Below are positions 44,842 through 52,773 of a stretch of DNA of 56,104 nt, one piece after another (within the stretch, counting starts at the first letter, position 1; each line of letters starts with the position of its first letter). Below the pieces are notes generated by a model, which was given only the letters and a program-made list of their open reading frames with translations, made no database searches and was not told the DNA's origin. Origin of the DNA: Chloroflexota bacterium. GTDB lineage: Bacteria; Chloroflexota; Anaerolineae; Promineifilales; Promineifilaceae. The translations under genes and the position numbers were made by a program. The DNA lies in the NCBI GenBank assembly GCA_024223125.1, contig JAAEOP010000732.1, positions 1-56,104 on the forward strand, written 5' to 3'.

Positions 44842-45251
44842 GACGGCCGTTGCGTAATTTCCTCATGATGTTGGCGGACAATTTTTAGCGAACTTGTTGA
44901 TTCTCGTATCAGTTCAACCGAAGCAAATACCAGGCAGAGAATTCCCAAGAAGGATAGCAAAATTACGATCCAATCTGCTGATGAAGCAACCATACTGGCA
45001 ACGCCGCCAATAAGGCTGGCTACGGCAAATAAACCGACGCTGAGGTAGAGGCTGACCAACGCATTCCGAAAAAGAATGGAACGAGATAACAGGTGATCGG
45101 CGATTATTTTTGCTTCTTCTGGTTCATCTTCCAGGAGCAGGTGATGGAATTCGCTGTGGATTTGTCCGTAGCGGATGGAGGTGGACATGACCAAGAGGGC
45201 TACGCCGGGGAGTAAGACGAGTGGGGTTAGCCAGAGGGCTGTATTGAGCAT
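44838..45251 (-). CDS. DUF2721-type membrane protein
   Basis: 137 residues from ATG 45251, one base after the stop of the CoA-transferase gene; longer starts (45272, 45281) overlap that gene. An N-terminal hydrophobic segment (~5-22), a charged middle (HSEFHHLLLEDEPEEAKI) and two further helices (~65-85, 95-115) fit the DUF2721 family, whose function is unknown. Coupled to the TrmH-like gene by ATGA overlap. Confidence 0.75.
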   Translation of the reverse strand: MLNTALWLTPLVLLPGVALLVMSTSIRYGQIHSEFHHLLLEDEPEEAKIIADHLLSRSILFRNALVSLYLSVGLFAVASLIGGVASMVASSADWIVILLSFLGILCLVFASVELIRESTSSLKIVRQHHEEITQRPS

Positions 45252-45252
45252 A

Positions 45253-46020
45253 TTAACCTGTCCAAAAACCATGCGGATCAAATTGACGAATGAGGGCTAA
45301 TTCTGTTTCAGTGGGGATGGGTGTTGTTTCCAGTTGAGAAGCTATTTTCAACGGCCAGTCAGTGTGCGCCTTTACCTGTTCTACGGTGACGCCGGGGTGG
45401 ACGGCCGTTAGAATCATCTCTTTGCTGTCGGGTTCAAATTTTAGGACGCCGAGGGTGGTGATAACGGCCGTCGGTCCCCCACGCGGTAACCCCGCCTGCG
45501 GTCGCCAATCGCCACCATCTCCATAACCGGGCGAAGTGATGTAATCTACCCGTTCCACAAAACGCCGCTTTTCATGTTTCATAATGATGATGTGCCGTTT
45601 TGCCAGACTGGCCAAATCGCACGCACCACCGGAGCCGGGTAGACGAATGAAATCGCCAGTCAGATCACCAGTGTAGGTGGTGTTCAAATTGCCAAAACGG
45701 TCTACCTGTGCCCCGCCGATGAAGCTGACGTCTACCAGCCCTTGCTGCAACAGACCCATTAAATCGGCCGTGTCTGCTAACCACTGCGCCTGATAAAGGG
45801 TGGGCAAGTCGCCCATTGTTAAGATGGGTTCGGGTACGGCCGTGTCCCGCACAATCCCCAATTCATACACCCCAACGGCATTGGGAGCGTGGCTGCTTTT
45901 CGCCAATTGAAAGCCTAACAGCGGCAGCCGCATCCCCACGAAAACCACATTGCCATCATGCACTTCGCGGGCGGCGGCCGTTACCATCAATTGAGCTAAA
46001 GTGTATCGTTCTGCACTCAT
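45253..46020 (-). CDS. CoA-transferase subunit beta (family I, GctB-like)
   Basis: 255 residues. The family motif region with the likely catalytic Glu53 is VGVYELGIV; FIGGAQVDRFGNLNTT and LPGSGGACDLASLAKR are typical of the glutaconate CoA-transferase type. It would work with the alpha subunit at 47187, exchanging CoA between acids. The two subunit genes are usually adjacent, but here about 1.2 kb of small genes separate them. The substrate is unknown; an aromatic or ring-cleavage acid is suggested by the neighbouring aryl-CoA genes. Confidence 0.87.
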   Translation of the reverse strand: MSAERYTLAQLMVTAAAREVHDGNVVFVGMRLPLLGFQLAKSSHAPNAVGVYELGIVRDTAVPEPILTMGDLPTLYQAQWLADTADLMGLLQQGLVDVSFIGGAQVDRFGNLNTTYTGDLTGDFIRLPGSGGACDLASLAKRHIIIMKHEKRRFVERVDYITSPGYGDGGDWRPQAGLPRGGPTAVITTLGVLKFEPDSKEMILTAVHPGVTVEQVKAHTDWPLKIASQLETTPIPTETELALIRQFDPHGFWTG

Positions 46021-46022
46021 CT

Positions 46023-46235
46023 TTATGCTGGCTGTGGTTGGGTGAGGACTTGCCGGAACGAAAAATCAGTTAGATTGGCTAGTTCTTGGGCATGTTCCAG
46101 AGTAAGAGCAACCAGATTGCCATGGGCGTCAATATCTATGATCGTGTTTTCGTTCAAATCTTTCGTTTCTATAACCTTATTAGTAGAGAGTTCCAAATAA
46201 AGCGTGTCTGTATCAGGAAAGTAATTAATCTTCAT
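46023..46235 (-). CDS. DUF2283 family protein
   Basis: 70 residues: MKINYFPDTDTLYLELS, then VIETKDLNENTIIDIDAHGNL, the typical DUF2283 pattern. Such proteins are often paired with small DUF4258-type proteins in arrangements like toxin-antitoxin pairs; function unproven. It starts 5 bases after the small gene at 46241 and ends 2 bases before the CoA-transferase subunit. Confidence 0.85.
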   Translation of the reverse strand: MKINYFPDTDTLYLELSTNKVIETKDLNENTIIDIDAHGNLVALTLEHAQELANLTDFSFRQVLTQPQPA

Positions 46236-46240
46236 ATTGT

Positions 46241-46396
46241 TTATTCCTTAAATCTACGATCAAAAAATGCATTGTGGACGGTCTCTCCGTCGGCTAATAT
46301 GATAACACGCAAATAGCGATTATCAGCTTCTTCAATTCTTGCCCAACGACGGATACGGCCGTCGGACTGTGTTTCCTCCTGAATTGGATTCTTCAT
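46241..46396 (-). CDS. Small protein, probably a truncated DUF4258-like partner of DUF2283
   Basis: 51 residues from ATG 46396. The sequence SDGRIRRWARIEEADNRYLR and then VHNAFFDRRFKE resembles the C-terminal half of small toxin-like proteins that precede DUF2283 genes. The frame continues upstream (LLRWIEYT) to a stop near 46440 without a better start, so the N-terminal half may have been lost. Too short for a firm family call. Confidence 0.5.
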   Translation of the reverse strand: MKNPIQEETQSDGRIRRWARIEEADNRYLRVIILADGETVHNAFFDRRFKE

Positions 46397-46494
46397 CGTG
46401 TACTCAATCCATCTTAATAAAGGCGTGGTCAGAACGCGATTTCATGTGTGCAAAATAACTTGTTGATTTGAATCCCATAATTCATCGCCATGTT

Positions 46495-47103
46495 TTAGAT
46501 ATTGCTTTGTTGGTTGAATATTTTTTGCAGATCATCTTTGTAAAGGCATAGGCAATCTTCAATCTCATAAGGAGAAAGAATATCGAATGCAGACGGTAAA
46601 TCGTCTTTCTCAATATATTTTTGCCTCTCGTCTAAACCAATAGCTTTCGCTCCATCTCTGACGCCTCTATGCAAATAAATAACATCGGGTTCCAGGTCAA
46701 GATAAGCTCCAATACGAAGGGCTGTATCATAAACTGCAAGTTCGCCTATCATGAATATTGGACGGATGTTATCGTCAATTTTGTTGAGCAACTCGTCAAA
46801 ACTCTTGCAATTTTGCAAGTCACTCGACAAGAGACGTCTTTTTGCCTCGTGTAACGCATTCTTTGGAATTCGATACTGATGTGGATGTCTTTTTCCACTT
46901 GGCAGTTTTGCTAATGCAGCTAATTCAATTGTCTCCTGTAACGATGGTTGTTTGTAAAAATCCAATTCACTCGTTGTGTCTGACTGGTAACAGGCCTCGT
47001 AATGATGAACAACTTGCCCATAGCTATTTAAGGAGTCATATAGTGAAGATTCACCGCAACCTACTTTCACACATTGTCGGTGTGTTTTCTTTTTTCGACT
47101 CAT
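46495..47103 (-). CDS. Hypothetical protein
   Basis: 202 residues from ATG 47103 with AGGAG 7 bases upstream. I do not recognise a family. It opens with a basic segment and CVKVGCGESS, has KRHPHQYRIP in the middle, and a conserved-looking stretch IGELAVYDTALRIGAYLDLE followed by YLHRGVRDGAKAIGLD. No membrane segment. The DNA is clearly more AT-rich and lacks ACGGCCGT, unlike the neighbours, which suggests recent acquisition. It sits between the two CoA-transferase subunit genes. Confidence 0.7.
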   Translation of the reverse strand: MSRKKKTHRQCVKVGCGESSLYDSLNSYGQVVHHYEACYQSDTTSELDFYKQPSLQETIELAALAKLPSGKRHPHQYRIPKNALHEAKRRLLSSDLQNCKSFDELLNKIDDNIRPIFMIGELAVYDTALRIGAYLDLEPDVIYLHRGVRDGAKAIGLDERQKYIEKDDLPSAFDILSPYEIEDCLCLYKDDLQKIFNQQSNI

Positions 47104-47186
47104 AAGATTCTCCTGTAAACCTTCATGGGTAGGAATATTTATTCCATTTACTTCTGTTACTGAAACATCTTAAGTTTTATTTGTGC

Positions 47187-48137
47187 TTAATAACCGAAAT
47201 CGGCCGTAACTGTCAATGCTGAATACCCTATTTGTAATTGAGCCATTCGTTCTGCGCCTAATATTGCCTGGTAGTCGGCGCTGCTGGCGATGGTATCTAC
47301 CCAATGAGCCAACCATTTGTCGAACGCCGTTGGAGTTTTGCTTTGCCGGGCATATTCCAGGAAAGAATCGTGGTCGCGGTTGTAATGGCCGGGTACGGGG
47401 GAAGGATGCGCTCCCCAGGGCGCATGAACGACGGCGCTGACTTTGAAGCCGGGCGTAATTACACGGTTGGGGTCGCTGCTGATAATGTCTGGCGCTACGA
47501 TTTCTTCGGCCGTAATGAGGATATGCCGGGCTGCCAGACACGCTTCACGGGTGACGCCCATGTTGCCCCAACTGTGGGCGTTGCCAAATTCATCTGCCCG
47601 TTGGACGTGGATGATGGCAATATCGGGGTTGATGGCGGCGACGGCCGTTAACTTCTCGCCTGTAAATGGACAAACTGTCTCCCGTAGATGGGGGTTTGTA
47701 CGATACAAACTGCTGCCCAAGGCGGTGCGAGTGGGCATAAAGGGGACGCCCATCGCCCCGGCTCGTAAAGCCATTGCTATTGTCAAATTGGAGAAATCTT
47801 CCACAGCCAATTGGCGGCTCTCCACGGCGCGGCGGAAGTTGTAACCAGAGCCAGTAATCACATTGCCAACCCAAGCCGCCTGAATTTTGGCCGCACAACC
47901 CGCGCCGATCATCTGATCAAACAAAATATCAGAAATAGGGCCGATGAGGGTTAATTCCTTTTTGCGTTGGCGGATAATTTCATGCCCGGCCGCAAAAGGA
48001 ATTAGTGTCTCTTGTGCCGTTCCCAACGCAAGTGAACTGCCATCAGGCACAAATCGGTCAATCGCATCGCTGAGGGAAAGAAGTTTGGATTTGACCATAT
48101 GATCCTTATCCGTTGTTGCCACTACTCTATTGGACAA
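47187..48137 (-). CDS. CoA-transferase subunit alpha (family I, GctA-like)
   Basis: 316 residues. LSLSDAIDRFVPDGSSLALG is the usual start, IGAGCAAKIQAAWVGNVITG and INPDIAIIHVQRADEFGNAH are characteristic of the glutaconate-type alpha subunit. It should form a complex with the beta subunit at 45253. Its start overlaps the LysE-family gene by 11 bases, so translation is coupled. Confidence 0.87.
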   Translation of the reverse strand: MSNRVVATTDKDHMVKSKLLSLSDAIDRFVPDGSSLALGTAQETLIPFAAGHEIIRQRKKELTLIGPISDILFDQMIGAGCAAKIQAAWVGNVITGSGYNFRRAVESRQLAVEDFSNLTIAMALRAGAMGVPFMPTRTALGSSLYRTNPHLRETVCPFTGEKLTAVAAINPDIAIIHVQRADEFGNAHSWGNMGVTREACLAARHILITAEEIVAPDIISSDPNRVITPGFKVSAVVHAPWGAHPSPVPGHYNRDHDSFLEYARQSKTPTAFDKWLAHWVDTIASSADYQAILGAERMAQLQIGYSALTVTADFGY

Positions 48138-48747
48138 TCGCCGTCACTCCCACAAAAATCTGATAACAGCCTAGGATAAGCAGAGCGGCGGCCGCTACCC
48201 CATTCAGCGCTTTATTCACATTGCCGCTTATACGGCCGACTGCGCCAAATAACAGTACCAATCCCACCAATCCTAACACAAAGACGGCGTAGAAACCCAC
48301 AATAAACGCGAGGGCGGCGGCGGTGGAAACCTCGCGCCACGCCTCCAGCACAATTGGCCCGGCGACCAATCCCCACAGCAGATATGGGTTGGGATTGAGT
48401 ACATTGATGCCCAATGCTTGCCGGAAACTTTGCGCGGCCGCTTCCTCAGACGCTTTCAAAGTAGGGCCAGTCACCCGCAGCAGCTTGATAATGCGCCAGG
48501 CAATATACAAAATGAACACCCCGCCCAAAATACGCAATCCATGCAAATACCAGACCGGGATTTGGTTCAAAACGAGAAGAGAAATAATCAGGATAGGCCC
48601 ATCTGTAACCAGGGGAACGAGTGTGGCTGGCAATGTTGAGCGCCAGCCATAAGCCAGCGAACGAGAGATAAGGAAAACCTTCAATGGACTGGGAGCGATG
48701 ATGGAGGGAAGGGCGAGAGCAACACCTTGTAAAAAGTAGAGCCACAT
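48127..48747 (-). CDS. LysE/RhtB-family transporter
   Basis: 206 residues from ATG 48747, one base after the stop of the HNH gene. Six hydrophobic segments, with the early PSIIAPSPLKVFLISRSLA and ALGINVLNPNPYLLWGLV typical of the LysE superfamily. Members export amino acids or other small molecules; the substrate is not known. No strong Shine-Dalgarno is seen, so coupling with the preceding gene is likely. Confidence 0.8.
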   Translation of the reverse strand: MWLYFLQGVALALPSIIAPSPLKVFLISRSLAYGWRSTLPATLVPLVTDGPILIISLLVLNQIPVWYLHGLRILGGVFILYIAWRIIKLLRVTGPTLKASEEAAAQSFRQALGINVLNPNPYLLWGLVAGPIVLEAWREVSTAAALAFIVGFYAVFVLGLVGLVLLFGAVGRISGNVNKALNGVAAAALLILGCYQIFVGVTAIVQ

Positions 48748-48748
48748 C

Positions 48749-49183
48749 TTATAAATCGTTTGTTGGGGGAAGCCAGCCAACAGCGACCCAACGATGACGG
48801 GCTTCAACAATATCAGGATGATTCATATTTAGGGCTAAAACAGTGGCTCGTCCAGTTGGGGTGAGACCAACCACGAGGCTTCCATCTTCACTCCAGGCAA
48901 AATGTTCCCGCCATCGTTGATGATGCGGATGGAATAATAAAACTGTTTCTCTTGTTATCTGGTCTTGGAACCTGGCTCGATATCCTTTGAATTCATTGTA
49001 TGAATGGCAAGCAACACAAAGATCGTCCGCAATGGTTTGTCCCCCTTCTGCTTCTGGGATGATGTGGTCAACAACTAATCGAGCGCCTGTGATGGCAGTG
49101 GGGGAATGGCAGTAAGCGCACCGTTTACCAAAAGTTTTGATAGTTTGCCGGCGTAATGAGCGGGGAATATATGACTTGCTCAC
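48749..49183 (-). CDS. HNH endonuclease
   Basis: 144 residues. Zinc-binding CAYC (residue ~22) and CVAC surround the HNH core with VDHIIPEAEGG and HSYNEFKG, the catalytic His in VVDHI. The C-terminal half (SLVVGLTPTGRATVLALN, then HRWVAVGW) is a conserved add-on seen with this subgroup. It overlaps the upstream small gene by 4 bases (ATGA). The pair has its own promoter inside the catabolic cluster, which suggests an autonomous module. Confidence 0.9.
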   Translation of the reverse strand: MSKSYIPRSLRRQTIKTFGKRCAYCHSPTAITGARLVVDHIIPEAEGGQTIADDLCVACHSYNEFKGYRARFQDQITRETVLLFHPHHQRWREHFAWSEDGSLVVGLTPTGRATVLALNMNHPDIVEARHRWVAVGWLPPTNDL

Positions 49184-49596
49184 GTTATTAGATCATCTAA
49201 AGTGGGGATGGTATTTCCGCGCCATTTTAACAACATATAGGCGTGTGACTTTTTAAGTGTTAAACGACGAGCTTCTTCGCCAAGTTTATGCAATTGATTT
49301 TCTTCATGAGAAGTCAATGCCCGTTCATGTTTTTGAGCCAAGATATCATCGTACTCTTTTTGCAGATTATCAGGCAATTGACTTTCCGCAATTTCCCACA
49401 AAGTATCATCATCGAGTTTTTCTAATTCTCCTAACTCTACCTGCAAATGCGTTGGCAAATTGTCAGCCAAAGGAAGATCCGTATCATCAAGACGTTCAAC
49501 AATAAACTCTTCTAACGCCTTCCTGGCGATATTCGCGCCACGTTGGTAACGTTGCAGCATTTCATCTGGTAGTTTAAGCGTTACAGTTTGAGCCAT
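49180..49596 (-). CDS. Hypothetical protein paired with the HNH endonuclease
   Basis: 138 residues, no catalytic motif recognised. The N-terminal 30 residues (VTLKLPDEMLQRYQRGANIA) resemble a ribbon-helix-helix or antitoxin-like start; the rest is acidic and helical. AGGAG precedes the ATG by 8 bases. Start-stop overlap with the HNH gene shows tight coupling. An immunity or antitoxin role is possible but is inference only. Confidence 0.7.
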   Translation of the reverse strand: MAQTVTLKLPDEMLQRYQRGANIARKALEEFIVERLDDTDLPLADNLPTHLQVELGELEKLDDDTLWEIAESQLPDNLQKEYDDILAQKHERALTSHEENQLHKLGEEARRLTLKKSHAYMLLKWRGNTIPTLDDLIT

Positions 49597-49639
49597 CGGA
49601 TTTCTCCTATTCCATTAAATTCAATCAATTTCACGCTCA

Positions 49640-49648
49640 ATTATAGCA
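49640..49648 (-). promoter_or_regulatory. Extended -10 promoter for the HNH pair
   Basis: Minus strand TGcTATAAT with a perfect -10 hexamer (49645-49640), 44 bases before the ATG at 49596. There is no good -35 box, as is usual with TGn promoters. Confidence 0.55.
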
Positions 49649-49695
49649 TCATTTATTTCAAAGATACCCGCTACCCATTGGTCGGTATGTTCAAG

Positions 49696-51546
49696 TTACG
49701 GCCGTTCGTTATCAACTGCATAAATCCCTTCAGGAATGGGGTCGGCGTAGAGGGCTGTTACTAAATTGACGTGGCTGTTTAGGACGGCGCTTTGGTTGAT
49801 GTAACCTTTGTCGGTGGTTTCGTTGCGGTCAATTTGGGGCGCTTCGGGGAGCAGGGCAAAGCGTTCAAACCGTTTGCTGCTGCCACTTTTCTGGTTGTTG
49901 TGTTGACGGAAGATGTTTTGAAAGAGGCGGATCACGGCCGTATCCCCCAAAAATACATCATCCTCTAAATGGTCTAATTGTGGGAACTGTTGCCGCAAAG
50001 CGGGAATATTGGGGTAGACGAGCGCGGTCAGGTACGCTTTGTTGGGAGCGGCCACAACCATATCCAGCAAATACGGCTGCCCCAACTGGTTGACACTGAT
50101 TCGCAGGCCGATATTATGCACCCAGACGCCGCTGGTGAGTTTGAAATCTTCACCAATACGGCCGTCAAAAATCAAACCAGCCTCTGGATCATCCGCGTCC
50201 AAAAACTGTCCGGCGTCCCCGGTGCGGTAATATCCCTCCTCGTCAAAAGCCAGTTCTGTTGCCAGGGTGTTGTTGTAGTAACCGGCGGTCACATTTGGGC
50301 CGCGAACGCGCAGTTCCTCTTTGCCTGATTTGTCGGCCGCCAGCTTAACCTCCACGCCGGGAATGGGCAGACCGATGACGCGGGCATCTTCAATTTCCCC
50401 GTAAACCAGCGTGGCGCAGGGGGATGTTTCTGTGCAACCCCAGGCGGAAAAGAAAGGCACAACCGTACCCAATACATCCCGGCTCATCTCTTTCATTCCT
50501 TCGTAGGTTGTTTGGTCTAGGGCGGCGGCGGCCGTAAAGATAAACTTTAGATTTTTGAAAAATGCCTGCCGCAGTTCGCTGTCTGTTTTCATTTGATTGT
50601 AAAGCGCAGTGTAGGAGCGGGGCACACCCATGTACATGGTGGGGGAGATATTTTTGATGTTTTGTATTGATTTGGCAAAACCAGCCGGCGTGGGATTGCC
50701 GTTGTCAATATAAAATGTACCCCCCAACATCAACATCATGTTGAAGACGAAATTGCCGCCAAAAGTATGATTCCACGGCAGCCAATCTACCACCACCTCA
50801 TCGCTGTCCAAAAAAGGCCAAACCTGACGGATACCAATCTGGTTGGAAGCCATCATGCCATGCGTGACCATCACCCCTTTGGGCAGGTCAGTGGAGCCGG
50901 AGGTGAATTGGATTTTGGCCAGGGTGTTGGCGGTTACGGCCGTAAAGTGTAGCTCACCTTCGTCAGATAAGTTTGTTTGCGGGGTGGATAGGTCGGTAAA
51001 CGGCCGTACTGCATCAAACTTCCCGGCGTTGGAAAAGGCAAATAATTGCACCCGGCTTAAATCCCACTGACGCAGTTTGGGCATGTGCCATTCTGCATTG
51101 GACATGATTAAAATGGGGGCTTGTGTCACGTCCAAAATATGCTTGATGTGTGTGCCGGTTTGCGAACGCACCGAATAAGCCAGACTGATTGGGGCTGCCG
51201 GATGTCCAATCTGCATCGCCGCCAGTTGGATGAGAGCCAGGTTGATGCAGTTCTCAGAAAGGATGGCAACGGGTGCATCTGGGGGCAAGTGGAGGTTGAG
51301 AAGACCATTGCTGATTTGGTTAACGGCCGTGAGAGCGGCTGCATACGTTAACCCCACCCACCCGCCATCCGGCCCGCGCTCCTGCAAAAATGGCTTATCA
51401 GGAAAGCGACCTGCATTTTGTCGCAGCCAAACGGCTATATTTTTCGGATAATCATTAAGAGGGATTTTGTTGGTGAGAATGCGGTGGTTTGCGACCGTTG
51501 CTTCAATTTTGATTTCCGGCTCCACCCATTTCCAATTTGATGGCAT
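49696..51546 (-). CDS. AMP-forming aryl-CoA ligase (feruloyl-CoA synthase type)
   Basis: 616 residues of the adenylate-forming superfamily. The phosphate loop is IQFTSGSTDLPKGVMVTHG, followed by WLPWNHTFGGNFVF, a feature of the feruloyl-CoA synthase subgroup, then the adenine region AWGCTETSP and YYRTGDAG. The usual C-terminal Lys motif is not obvious in the last 100 residues, as in some members of this subgroup. It probably activates an aromatic acid to its CoA ester for the neighbouring molybdenum hydroxylase. The precise acid is unknown. Confidence 0.85.
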   Translation of the reverse strand: MPSNWKWVEPEIKIEATVANHRILTNKIPLNDYPKNIAVWLRQNAGRFPDKPFLQERGPDGGWVGLTYAAALTAVNQISNGLLNLHLPPDAPVAILSENCINLALIQLAAMQIGHPAAPISLAYSVRSQTGTHIKHILDVTQAPILIMSNAEWHMPKLRQWDLSRVQLFAFSNAGKFDAVRPFTDLSTPQTNLSDEGELHFTAVTANTLAKIQFTSGSTDLPKGVMVTHGMMASNQIGIRQVWPFLDSDEVVVDWLPWNHTFGGNFVFNMMLMLGGTFYIDNGNPTPAGFAKSIQNIKNISPTMYMGVPRSYTALYNQMKTDSELRQAFFKNLKFIFTAAAALDQTTYEGMKEMSRDVLGTVVPFFSAWGCTETSPCATLVYGEIEDARVIGLPIPGVEVKLAADKSGKEELRVRGPNVTAGYYNNTLATELAFDEEGYYRTGDAGQFLDADDPEAGLIFDGRIGEDFKLTSGVWVHNIGLRISVNQLGQPYLLDMVVAAPNKAYLTALVYPNIPALRQQFPQLDHLEDDVFLGDTAVIRLFQNIFRQHNNQKSGSSKRFERFALLPEAPQIDRNETTDKGYINQSAVLNSHVNLVTALYADPIPEGIYAVDNERP

Positions 51547-51561
51547 GGTTGCTCCTGTGGG

Positions 51562-51632
51562 GATAGAGATTGAGAGATTGGAGATTAGAGATTGAATCTC
51601 CCAATCTCCAATCTCCTAATCTCCAATCTCTA
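51562..51632. repeat. GAGATTGG-type palindromic repeat, copy 6
   Basis: GATAGAGATTGAGAGATTGG-type left half and AATCTCCAATCTCC-TAATCTCCAATCTC right half around TTGAA; the longest copy. It encodes the last residues (IIEIGD) and stop of the FAD-subunit gene. Confidence 0.8.
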
Positions 51633-52605
51633 TTATTTCTGCCAAAGCACGGCCAATAAAAACCCTCGTCACCTTTTTCCGATAGCTCAACGACATATCG
51701 GTGTTGTCCATTGGTTTGGCCGGCCGATATGCTTTTTGGGCGAATTGATCAATTAAGGCTGGGGTGAGCTTTTGGTCGATGAGCATATTCTGTACTTCCT
51801 TATCCAGGGGGATGGGTTGGGAGGAGACGGCGCCGAGGACGACACGGCCGTCTACACACACGCCCTCATCATCTAGCTTTACGGCCGCAGCCACGCCCAA
51901 AATAGGAAAATCAATTGTCCCCCGCCGCCGCAGCTTCAAATAGGTCATGCGCCAACCCGTGCGCGGCGGTAGATGAATGGAGACCAGAAGTTCATCCGCT
52001 GCTTTGGTCAGATAGAATTGACCGTCGTTTTGGTACATTGCTTCTAGCGGAATTGTGCGCTCACCGTCTGGCCCCACCAACCGTACCTGCGCCCCTAGGG
52101 CAATCATCACTGGCGCTGTGTCTGACGAGGAAACGGCCAGACATTTGGGACTGCTTTTAGCAACCCAGCAAATATCGCCATCCTTCTTCTTGCAAAACCC
52201 TAGCGCCTGCCGCCATTCAAACGTCTGGTCGTAATAAGTGCAGCGAGTGTCCACGCACAAATTGCCGCCAATTGTGCCCACATTCCGCAGCGGCGGCGAA
52301 GAAACGAGCGCGGTCGACTTTGCCAGCGCCGGATATTGGGCTTTGATTTGGGGATGATTGGCGATTTCTGTCAACGTCATGCCGGCGCCAATCGTGACCC
52401 CAGTCCCATTGTTGAAAGAACGCAGTTCTGCAATATCGCTCAAGCCAATCAGCAGCTGCGGTTCCATTTGTCGCCGCTTCATTTTGGGGTACAGGTCTGT
52501 GCCGCCAGCGACGTACATGGCGTGTCGGCCGTGTTCCTTCTTCAAGGCCACTGCTTCTGCCACTGTTTGGGGAGAGGTGTAGTTAAAAATAGGTAATCTT
52601 AGCAT
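51616..52605 (-). CDS. Molybdenum hydroxylase FAD subunit, 4-hydroxybenzoyl-CoA reductase beta-like
   Basis: 329 residues. FAD-binding VAGGTDLYPKM and TIGGNLCVDTRCTYYDQ are typical of the XDH medium subunit. An inserted loop carries Cys122, Cys138, Cys146 and Cys155 (TRC, GFCKKK, DICW, PKC); in the beta subunit of 4-hydroxybenzoyl-CoA reductase such a loop binds an extra [4Fe-4S] cluster, and this spacing looks the same. That would suit a reductive dehydroxylation of an aryl-CoA. It lies beside the Mo subunit and an aryl-CoA ligase. The last residues come from a repeat. Confidence 0.88.
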   Translation of the reverse strand: MLRLPIFNYTSPQTVAEAVALKKEHGRHAMYVAGGTDLYPKMKRRQMEPQLLIGLSDIAELRSFNNGTGVTIGAGMTLTEIANHPQIKAQYPALAKSTALVSSPPLRNVGTIGGNLCVDTRCTYYDQTFEWRQALGFCKKKDGDICWVAKSSPKCLAVSSSDTAPVMIALGAQVRLVGPDGERTIPLEAMYQNDGQFYLTKAADELLVSIHLPPRTGWRMTYLKLRRRGTIDFPILGVAAAVKLDDEGVCVDGRVVLGAVSSQPIPLDKEVQNMLIDQKLTPALIDQFAQKAYRPAKPMDNTDMSLSYRKKVTRVFIGRALAEIIEIGD

Positions 52606-52647
52606 CTTTCTTTTCCAGTGTTTGTTGATTGACCGTTGACCATAAGT

Positions 52648-52736
52648 GTTAACTTAAGCGAAGACCTCGCAGGTTTTAACGCAAAACCTCAGAGGGGCGT
52701 AGATCATTTTGGAAACCTGCGAGGTCTTAAGTTAAC
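52648..52736. repeat. 89-bp inverted-repeat element GTTAACTTAAG...GACCTCGCAGGTTT
   Basis: Left arm GTTAACTTAAG-(cgaa)-GACCTCGCAGGTTT, right arm AAACCTGCGAGGTCTTAAGTTAAC, centre about 36 bases. Short TTGACCGTTGACCATTGAC phrases flank it on both sides (52632-52644, 52741-52778). It fills the gap between the FAD and Mo subunit genes. Confidence 0.8.
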
Positions 52737-52773
52737 GACAATGGACCGTTGACCATTGACGGTTGACCGTTGA

